From positions 1 to 64,000 of the forward strand of contig DASUGU010000103.1 in the NCBI GenBank assembly GCA_036273855.1: 64,000 nt of DNA, in the 5' to 3' direction. The notes below the pieces were generated by a model. That model had not been told where the DNA came from. It did no database searches and worked only from the letters and a program-made list of their open reading frames with translations. Shown in pieces: positions 58,160-64,000 of this stretch. The stretch's first letter is position 1; every line of letters begins with the position of its first letter. The translations under genes and the position numbers were made by a program. Source of the DNA: DATEPR01 sp036273855 (GTDB taxonomy: Bacteria > Actinomycetota > Actinomycetes > Mycobacteriales > Pseudonocardiaceae).

Positions 58160-59295
58160 ACGCGGAACTGCTCCGCGGCCTCACACCACAGGTGCTCGGG
58201 ATCCTCGTCCGCCGCGGAGCCGACTTCGCGGCGGCCGAGGACGCCGTGCAGGAAGCGCTGGTCGAGGCGGTCCGCGTCTGGCCCGCCGACCCGCCACGGG
58301 ACCCGAAGGGCTGGCTGGTCACCGTGGCCTGGCGCAAGTTCCTGGACGCCGCCCGCGCGGACACCGCCCGCCGCAGGCGGGAGGACGTCGTCGAGCCGGC
58401 GCCCGGTCCCGCGCCCTCGGTCGACGACACGCTCCAGCTCTACTTCCTGTGCGCCCACCCGTCGCTGACCCCGTCGTCCGCGGTCGCGCTCACGCTGCGC
58501 GCGGTCGGCGGGCTCACCACCCGCCAGATCGCCCAGGCGTACCTGGTGCCCGAGGCGACCATGGCGCAGCGCATCAGCCGGGCCAAGCGCACGGTGTCCG
58601 GCGTGCGGTTCGACCAGCCGGGCGACGTGGCCACCGTGCTGCGCGTCCTCTACCTGGTGTTCAACGAGGGCTACTCCGGTGACGTGGACCTGGCCGCCGA
58701 GGCCATCCGGCTGACCAGGCAACTCGCCACGGTGATCGACCACCCCGAAGTGGCGGGCCTGCTCGCCCTCATGCTGCTGCACCACGCCCGGCGCGCCACC
58801 CGGACCGAGCCCGACGGCAGCCTGGTGCCGCTCGCCTCGCAGGACCGCGCGCGGTGGGACACGTCCCTGATCGCCGAGGGCGTCCAGATCCTGCAGGCCG
58901 CGCTGGCCCGGGACCAGTTGGGCGAGTTCCAGGCCCAGGCCGCCATCGCGGCCCTGCACGCCGACGCGCGGGTGGCCGAGGAGACCGACTGGGTGCAGAT
59001 CGTCGAGTGGTACGACGAGCTGGTGCGGCTGACCGACAGCCCGGTCGTCCTGCTCAACCGTGCGGTGGCGGTCGGCGAGGCCGACGGCCCCCGCGCCGGC
59101 CTGACGGCACTCGGGCCGCTGGACCACTCCCTGCCCCGGTACGCGGCGGTGGCGGCGTACCTGCACGAACGCGATGGCGATCTGGCAACGGCCGCCCGGC
59201 TGTACACCGAGGCGGCCCACCAGGCCGCCAACCTGGCCGAACGCGACCACCTGACCCGCCAGGCCGCGCGCCTCAACGCCCAACTGCCGCGCTGA
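58156..59295 (+). CDS. ECF42-type RNA polymerase sigma factor (with DGPF partner)
   Basis: A 379-residue sigma factor: region 2 near the N-terminus (AEDAVQEALVEAVRVWP), region 4 (LTTRQIAQAYLVPEATMAQR) and the long DUF6596/TPR-like C-terminal part. The segment LCAHPSLTPSSAVALTLRAVG parallels the orphan copy at 1103-2389, so they are paralogues, 56 kb apart. Its ATG overlaps the DGPF gene stop, the standard ECF42 arrangement without an anti-sigma gene. The C-terminal extension probably controls activity. It is convergent with the oxidase gene downstream. Confidence 0.95.
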   Translation: MNAELLRGLTPQVLGILVRRGADFAAAEDAVQEALVEAVRVWPADPPRDPKGWLVTVAWRKFLDAARADTARRRREDVVEPAPGPAPSVDDTLQLYFLCAHPSLTPSSAVALTLRAVGGLTTRQIAQAYLVPEATMAQRISRAKRTVSGVRFDQPGDVATVLRVLYLVFNEGYSGDVDLAAEAIRLTRQLATVIDHPEVAGLLALMLLHHARRATRTEPDGSLVPLASQDRARWDTSLIAEGVQILQAALARDQLGEFQAQAAIAALHADARVAEETDWVQIVEWYDELVRLTDSPVVLLNRAVAVGEADGPRAGLTALGPLDHSLPRYAAVAAYLHERDGDLATAARLYTEAAHQAANLAERDHLTRQAARLNAQLPR

Positions 59296-59425
59296 CGGCC
59301 ACTACGGGTGGGCTCCCGGCTCACATGGCGGCTCGCCTGGCGCCGCGAGCGTCAGTGGTGGATGGAGTGGCGCACGGGAACCCGGTGCATCAGGTGATCA
59401 GCGCTGGTCCGTGCCGAGGGTGCGG

Positions 59426-60097
59426 TCAGGGCCAGAGGAGGGTGTGGGTCCAGTTGTCGCCGGTTCGGGTGTAGCGCACGCGGACGTGGTGGCGGTTGGC
59501 GTCGCCCTGGAAGAACTGGACCTCGGTGGGGGACAGGACGTAACGGGTCCAGTCCTTGGCGACCAGGTCCGGGTGGCGGTTCAGCTCCGATTCGGCCGCT
59601 GCCAACGCCTCCGCCAGTTGAGCATGGTCGCGCAGCGGCTCGCTCTGCCGGCCCACCAATGCCTCGGCCCGGCCGCCCGGTGCCCTGGCCAGGTAGTCGG
59701 CGGCGCTGTCCTCGGCGCTCGCCGGGTGGACCTCGCCGCGCACCCTGATCTGGCGACCCTGGCCGGGCCAGTACCAGGTCATGGCGGCGAAGGGGCACGC
59801 GGCCAGCTGCATGCCCTTGGGGCTGTTGGCGCTGCTGGCGAACCACCAGCCCTCGGTGGTGACGTCCTTCAGGATGAGCACGCGCGCGTCCGGGTGACCG
59901 TCGGCATCCACTGTGGACAGGATGCTGGCGTGGGGTTCCGGGACACCTGCGGCGACGGCTTCGGTCAGCCAGGTGGCGAACAGTCCGGTGGGTTCGGCGG
60001 GTACCCACGACACGTCGAACGTGGGTAGGTCCCCGCCGAACACCAGGATGGACCGCAGGCGATCAGCGAACTGGCTCAGGCGTTGCCCGCCTCCCAC
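59426..60097 (-). CDS. Pyridoxamine 5'-phosphate oxidase family flavoprotein
   Basis: The protein follows the PNPOx fold: strand-rich core with STVDADGHPDARVLILKDV, the FMN-phosphate contact WWFASSANSPKGMQLA, and the C-terminal dimerisation segment (QFFQGDANRHHVRVRY, ending THTLLWP). Members use FMN to oxidise pyridoxine/pyridoxamine phosphate or reduce other compounds; this one belongs to a PdxH-like actinobacterial subgroup, so its substrate is not certain. Its start is unclear: GTG at 60097 overlaps the transpeptidase gene by 22 bp without a ribosome-binding site. A CTG at 60079 overlaps that gene's TGA and has GGAGG about ten bases upstream. Confidence 0.82.
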   Translation of the reverse strand: MGGGQRLSQFADRLRSILVFGGDLPTFDVSWVPAEPTGLFATWLTEAVAAGVPEPHASILSTVDADGHPDARVLILKDVTTEGWWFASSANSPKGMQLAACPFAAMTWYWPGQGRQIRVRGEVHPASAEDSAADYLARAPGGRAEALVGRQSEPLRDHAQLAEALAAAESELNRHPDLVAKDWTRYVLSPTEVQFFQGDANRHHVRVRYTRTGDNWTHTLLWP

Positions 60098-61323
60098 GTC
60101 GACCAGGACACGCCCCAGTCGCCGTACATGTCCCAGACCGGCATCTTCGGGCCGCCGGAGTTGGTCACCTCGACGACGTCGCCGATGCCCAGGTGGTTGA
60201 AGAACCACTCGGCGTTGGCCTGGCTGAGGTTGATGCAGCCGTGCGACACGTTGGCCGAGCCCTGCACGCCGACCGTGGCCGGGTTCTCGTGCACGAACTC
60301 GCCGCTGTTGGAGATGCGCTCGGCCCAGTACTCGGTCTCGTTGTAGGCCCTCGGGTCCGGCGGGCACACGCCGTAGGTGCACGAGTTCATCTGCACCTTC
60401 TGGTTGCGCGAGGAGATGACGTGCACGCCGACCTTGGTCGGGGTCGACTGCTTGCCCATGCTGATGGGCATCGTCTTGACCAGGTGACCGTTGTCGTAGA
60501 TGTTCATCTTCTCGGTCCTGCCGTCGGCCTTGGCGATCCAGGCGTCGTGCACGTGGAACGCGACCTGGCGGTCCTCGGCGCCGAAGACGCCGTTGCCGAA
60601 GTCGAGTCCGTAGACCTTCGCGGTCACGTTGATCGTGGTGCCGGCCTGCCAGAACTCCTGGGCCCGGTAGTCGACCTGGCGGTCGGAGATCCAGTACCAG
60701 GAGCCCGGCTGGGACGGACTGGTCTGGACCGTCAGCGCGGCCTGCACGGCCTTCTTGTTGGCCACCGGCTGGTCGAACTGGAACACCACGGGCTGGCCGA
60801 CGCCGATGCTGGTCACCGAGGCGGGTGCCGGGATCATGTTCGGGTAGGCGACCTTGGCCGGGTCGAGCGTGCTGACCGTGCTCTGCTGGTTGGTCGACCT
60901 GCCGTCCTTGTTCGTGCCGACCGCGTTCACCGCGTACGTCGAGCCGTAGCCGAGGTCCTCGTTCGACGTCCACGTCGTCTTGTCGGCGGAGAAGTCGCCG
61001 GTGACGTGGGTGCCCTTCACGGTGTTGACCACCGTGACGCTGGACAGCGTCCCGTTGCTGGCCTTCACCACGATCGGGGTGGTCGGGTTGATGTTCTTGC
61101 CCGCGTTCGGCGTGATGCTGACCGAGGCCAGGGCCGCCTGGCTGGGCGTCGCGGAGCGCGTCTGACTCGCGTCCTGCTGTCCGCCCAGCGCCTCACCGGT
61201 GGTGGTCCCGGTCGGACTCGGTCCGGACGAGCACGCGGCCAGGACAACCGCGGCCGCTGCCAGTCCGATCACGCTGATCGCCGCCCGACGGTGTCGGCGG
61301 CCCATTCCGTTGCCGTCCTGCAT
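60076..61323 (-). CDS. L,D-transpeptidase lipoprotein (Ldt type with Ig domains)
   Basis: This 415-residue enzyme makes 3-3 cross-links in peptidoglycan. A lipoprotein signal peptide ends at LAAC (C31). Two Ig-like domains follow (about 65-260), then the YkuD catalytic domain with HENPATVGVQGSANVSHGCINL, whose nucleophile is C363 and base H361. Layout equals mycobacterial LdtMt2. ATG at 61323 has AGAGGGG upstream. A threonine/glutamine-rich linker lies between lipid anchor and first Ig domain. The coupled oxidase gene downstream has no evident functional link. Confidence 0.95.
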   Translation of the reverse strand: MQDGNGMGRRHRRAAISVIGLAAAAVVLAACSSGPSPTGTTTGEALGGQQDASQTRSATPSQAALASVSITPNAGKNINPTTPIVVKASNGTLSSVTVVNTVKGTHVTGDFSADKTTWTSNEDLGYGSTYAVNAVGTNKDGRSTNQQSTVSTLDPAKVAYPNMIPAPASVTSIGVGQPVVFQFDQPVANKKAVQAALTVQTSPSQPGSWYWISDRQVDYRAQEFWQAGTTINVTAKVYGLDFGNGVFGAEDRQVAFHVHDAWIAKADGRTEKMNIYDNGHLVKTMPISMGKQSTPTKVGVHVISSRNQKVQMNSCTYGVCPPDPRAYNETEYWAERISNSGEFVHENPATVGVQGSANVSHGCINLSQANAEWFFNHLGIGDVVEVTNSGGPKMPVWDMYGDWGVSWSTWEAGNA

Positions 61324-61532
61324 CTGCCCCTCTTACCGTGTGTGCCTAGTCCCCATACGTTAAGACGTTCGAGCGTCGGGAACGTTGTCCTGGCGACTCC
61401 AGATCACACATACCGAGACGAGTCTTCAGGCGCCGTGCGGCGGGCACCGAGATCACCGAGATACTGAGATCACACCACCGCCGGATGCTCGTGCCGTGAC
61501 CAGAACGGCACCGGGCAATAGCATCGGTGGTC

Positions 61533-62915
61533 ATGGGCGCCTACCTCGACGGAGTAGACCTGGACAGCCATCGCGCTGCCGTCGCGACGCTCCGCGGAGC
61601 TTACTCCGCGTTGCCAGAGGGTTCCCCGGTGAGGCTGGCCAAACCCACCTCGAACCTCTTTCGCTTCCGGGAGCCGTCCTCGGCGCCCGGACTGGACGTG
61701 AGCCGGTTCCGTTCCGTGCTGTCCGTCGACCCGGACGAGCAGGTCGCGGAGGTGGGCGGGATGACCACCTACGAGGACCTGGTCGACGCCACGCTGCCGC
61801 ACGGGCTGATGCCCTTCGTCGTGCCCCAGCTCAAGACCATCACGCTGGGTGGCGCGGTGGCCGGCCTGGGCATCGAGTCGACGTCCTTCCGCAACGGCCT
61901 GCCGCACGAGTCGCTGCTGGAGGCGGAGGTCCTCACCGGTGACGGCAGAGTGGTCGTGGCCAGGCCGGACAACGAGCACGCCGGCCTGTTCCGGACCTTC
62001 CCCAACTCCTACGGCACCCTCGGTTACTCGCTGCGACTGCGGATCGAGCTGGAGCGGGTGCGGCCCTACGTGCGGCTGCGGCACGTCCCGTTCCGGACCG
62101 CCGCCGAGTGCGCCACCGCCATCGGGGAAATCTGTGAATCTCACTCGTTCGGGGGACAGCCTGTCCACTTCGTGGACGGGACTGTCTTCCATGCGGACCG
62201 CCACTACCTGACCCTGGGCACATTCACTGACGACGCCCCGTACACGAGCGATTACACGGGGCAGCAGATCTTCTACCGGTCGGTCGGCGACCGGGCGGAG
62301 GACTTTCTCACTGTCCGTGACTACCTCTGGCGCTGGGACACCGACTGGTTCTGGTGCTCGCGGGTGTTCGGCGTGCAGAACCCGGTGATCCGGCGGTTCT
62401 GGCCGCGCCAGTACCTCCGGTCCGACGTGTACCGCCGGATGGTCGCCTTCGACCGCAGGCACCGGCTGTCCGACAAGGTGTACGCGGCGCGCGGCCTGCC
62501 CGCCCACGAGGCCGTGATCCAGGACGTGGAGATCCCGGTCGGCCGGCTGGCGGAGTTCCTCGACTTCTTCCACCGCGAGATCGGGATCAGCCCGATCTGG
62601 CTGTGCCCGATCAGGTTGCGATCGGACAACGGTTGGCCGCTGTATCCGCTGTCGCCCGGCGAGCTCTACGTGAACGTAGGGTTCTGGGCGACCGTGCCGC
62701 TGCGGCCCGGCGACCCGGACGGCACCCACAACCGTCTGATCGAGGACAAGGTGGCCGAACTGGACGGCCACAAGTCGCTGTACTCCACGTCGTTCTACTC
62801 GCCCGAGACGTTCTGGGAGCACTACAACGGTGACGCGTACCAGAAGATGAAGCGGGAATACGACCCGGACGACCGGCTTCCCGACCTTTACGACAAGTGC
62901 GTCGGAAATCGTTGA
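61533..62915 (+). CDS. FAD-binding oxidoreductase of the 10-methyl fatty acid pathway (TmsA/BfaA-like)
   Basis: The 460-residue flavoprotein has a PCMH-type FAD domain (VDPDEQVAEVGGMTTYEDLV; TLGGAVAGLGIESTSFRNG) and a long, conserved C-terminal region (GELYVNVGFWATVPLRPGD; EYDPDDRLPDLYDKC). Its fusion-like pairing with a cyclopropane-synthase-type methyltransferase 34 bp downstream is the tmsA-tmsB (bfaA-bfaB) arrangement: the methyltransferase adds a methylene at C10 of oleoyl chains and this enzyme reduces it to 10-methyl (tuberculostearic type). ATG at 61533 is preferred to GTG 61527; no strong ribosome-binding site, so it may be leaderless. Confidence 0.86.
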   Translation: MGAYLDGVDLDSHRAAVATLRGAYSALPEGSPVRLAKPTSNLFRFREPSSAPGLDVSRFRSVLSVDPDEQVAEVGGMTTYEDLVDATLPHGLMPFVVPQLKTITLGGAVAGLGIESTSFRNGLPHESLLEAEVLTGDGRVVVARPDNEHAGLFRTFPNSYGTLGYSLRLRIELERVRPYVRLRHVPFRTAAECATAIGEICESHSFGGQPVHFVDGTVFHADRHYLTLGTFTDDAPYTSDYTGQQIFYRSVGDRAEDFLTVRDYLWRWDTDWFWCSRVFGVQNPVIRRFWPRQYLRSDVYRRMVAFDRRHRLSDKVYAARGLPAHEAVIQDVEIPVGRLAEFLDFFHREIGISPIWLCPIRLRSDNGWPLYPLSPGELYVNVGFWATVPLRPGDPDGTHNRLIEDKVAELDGHKSLYSTSFYSPETFWEHYNGDAYQKMKREYDPDDRLPDLYDKCVGNR

Positions 62916-62949
62916 CCGCAGGTTCAGGGTGTCTGGAAGGAGCCGCACC

Positions 62950-64000
62950 ATGGGGTTGGCCGATGTCGCTACCAGGCTGGTGGGTCCCGACGTGCCGATC
63001 GAGTTCGCCGCCTACGACGGAAGCCGGTCCGGTGCGACCGACGCGCCCGTCCGACTGATCGTCCGTTCGCCGCTCGCGCTGTCCCATCTGGCGTCCGCAC
63101 CCGGCGAGCTCGGCCTGGCCAGGGCGTACGTGTCCGGGGCCCTGGACGTGGACGGCGACGTCTACACGGCACTGGCCAGCCTGCCCGAGATGACCCTGGC
63201 CGACATCCCGGCCGACGTCCGCCCGCAACTGGCGCTGCGGCTGCTCGCCGCCCGGCTGTGGTGGCCGGTGCGGCCACCGGAGCAGGAGCGGCGCAGCCGG
63301 GCCGGCCTGTCCCGGCTCGGCGCGTTCGGCAGGCGGCACTCGAAGGCGCGGGACAGCAAGGTCATCTCGCACCACTACGACGTGTCCAACGCCTTCTACG
63401 AGTGGGTGCTGGGACCGTCCATGGCGTACACCTGCGCGTGCTACCCCACCGAGGACGCCACCCTGGAACAGGCCCAGGAGCACAAGTTCGACCTGGTGGC
63501 CAGGAAACTGGGGCTGCGGCCCGGGATGCGGCTGCTGGACGTCGGCTGCGGCTGGGGCGGCATGGTGATGCACGCCGCCAAGCACTACGGCGTCAAGGCA
63601 CTGGGTGTGACCCTGTCCCAGCGGCAGGCCGAGTGGGCGCAGCGGGCCATTGTGGACCGTGGCCTGTCCGACCTGGCCGAGGTGCGGCACGGCGACTACC
63701 GGGACGTCGCCGAGACGTCGTTCGACGCGGTCAGCTCCATCGGCCTCACCGAGCACATCGGCCAGGCCAACCTGCCCGGCTACTTCAGCTTCCTGTACGG
63801 GAAGCTGCGGCCCGGCGCCCGGCTGCTCAACCACTGCATCACCCGGCCCAACAGCGCGCACGGCGCCCGGACCGGGGCGTTCATCGACCGGTACGTGTTC
63901 CCGGACGGTGAGCTGGAGACGTCCGGCGAACTGGTCGGCCGCATGCAGGAGACCGGCTTCGAGGTGCGGCACCAGGAGAACCTGCGCGAGCACTACGCCA
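62950..64000 (+). CDS. Cyclopropane-fatty-acid-synthase-family methyltransferase (TmsB/BfaB-like), 3' end outside window
   Basis: The frame runs from ATG 62950, preceded by GGAAGGAG, to the window end, giving 350 residues so far; family members are about 420-440. The N-terminal domain (about 1-125) precedes the SAM-binding motif LLDVGCGWGG (about 196-205), the CFA-type SHHYDVSNAFYEWVLG, and SSIGLTEHIGQ with the bicarbonate-site Glu-His. It transfers a methyl or methylene group from SAM to an unsaturated phospholipid acyl chain. With the upstream FAD oxidoreductase it should make 10-methyl branched lipids. Only the C-terminal part is cut. Confidence 0.9.
   Translation, partial: MGLADVATRLVGPDVPIEFAAYDGSRSGATDAPVRLIVRSPLALSHLASAPGELGLARAYVSGALDVDGDVYTALASLPEMTLADIPADVRPQLALRLLAARLWWPVRPPEQERRSRAGLSRLGAFGRRHSKARDSKVISHHYDVSNAFYEWVLGPSMAYTCACYPTEDATLEQAQEHKFDLVARKLGLRPGMRLLDVGCGWGGMVMHAAKHYGVKALGVTLSQRQAEWAQRAIVDRGLSDLAEVRHGDYRDVAETSFDAVSSIGLTEHIGQANLPGYFSFLYGKLRPGARLLNHCITRPNSAHGARTGAFIDRYVFPDGELETSGELVGRMQETGFEVRHQENLREHYA

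Noticed and set aside
1..64000. CRISPR arrays, tRNA or rRNA genes, phage or conjugation modules, biosynthetic megaenzymes
   Set aside because: Looked for regular direct repeats, clover-leaf 3' ends with conserved T-loop words, and typical protein families; none was found by reading. tRNAscan and antiSMASH could not be run here.

Overview
The window is a high-GC actinobacterial chromosome segment. A member of the Pseudonocardiales (Pseudonocardiaceae, or a relative such as Saccharothrix, Lentzea or Kutzneria) fits best: there is a WhiB1-type regulator beside a PdtaS-type kinase and a diacylglycerol-kinase gene (the Mycobacterium order), the fused actinobacterial alpha-ketoglutarate enzyme KGD, nickel superoxide dismutase, a DUF3558 lipoprotein, and DUF2510 and DUF6104 proteins. 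The genus cannot be decided from sequence alone. No rRNA, tRNA, CRISPR array, prophage or large secondary-metabolite cluster was seen. The content is mostly core metabolism and housekeeping, with one transposase remnant.

Layout. 0-7.2 kb: pdtaS (5' end missing), an ECF42-type sigma factor, whiB1 with a rich upstream region, a lipid kinase and several small enzymes. 7.4-8.2 kb: divergent sodN/sodX (nickel SOD and its maturation protease). 8.5-13.1 kb: NAD malic enzyme and a large PAS-GGDEF-EAL c-di-GMP protein. 13.1-14.35 kb: a decayed IS110-type transposase end followed by about 0.8 kb of G/T-rich, repeat-bearing DNA without genes. 14.35-17.8 kb: a complete OpuC-type osmolyte ABC importer closed by a textbook terminator. 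18.0-19.7 kb: an APC permease behind a structured leader. 19.7-27.4 kb: a histidine-utilisation operon (hutH, hutU, M20 amidohydrolase, hutF, hutI) with a divergent IclR regulator and a perfect palindromic operator. 27.4-32.4 kb: DUF3558 lipoprotein and partner, a DUF6104 protein and kgd. 32.6-38.6 kb: a four-domain ABC exporter and an ABC-2 exporter whose ATPase has a Q/P/Y-rich tail. 38.5-42.6 kb: two small lineage-specific proteins, a glycosyltransferase with a frameshifted start, and a secreted S53 protease. 42.7-46.5 kb: alanine dehydrogenase, a PucR regulator and a membrane protein. 46.8-52.9 kb: two SGNH hydrolases, an FAD monooxygenase, a class II aldolase and two TetR regulators. 52.9-57.7 kb: a methylcrotonyl-CoA-carboxylase-type operon (leucine breakdown). 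57.75-59.3 kb: YCII/DGPF protein plus a second ECF42 sigma factor. 59.4-61.3 kb: a PNPOx-family oxidase and an L,D-transpeptidase. 61.5-64.0 kb: an FAD oxidoreductase/methyltransferase pair of the type that makes 10-methyl branched fatty acids, cut by the window end.

Connections. Histidine, leucine and alanine catabolism (hut, acc/fad, ald) feed central carbon at KGD and malic enzyme. The most informative regulatory readings are a CRP-like site plus three 11-bp-spaced direct repeats upstream of whiB1, a 16-bp palindrome between the IclR gene and hutH, a 13/16-identical 16-bp motif shared by a tetR gene and the leucine operon, and a leader with competing hairpins upstream of the APC permease. 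No wholly new multi-gene system was recognised. The least explained items are that leader, the C-to-T-skewed tract that runs from the EAL gene into non-coding DNA, and the Q/P/Y-tailed ABC ATPase.
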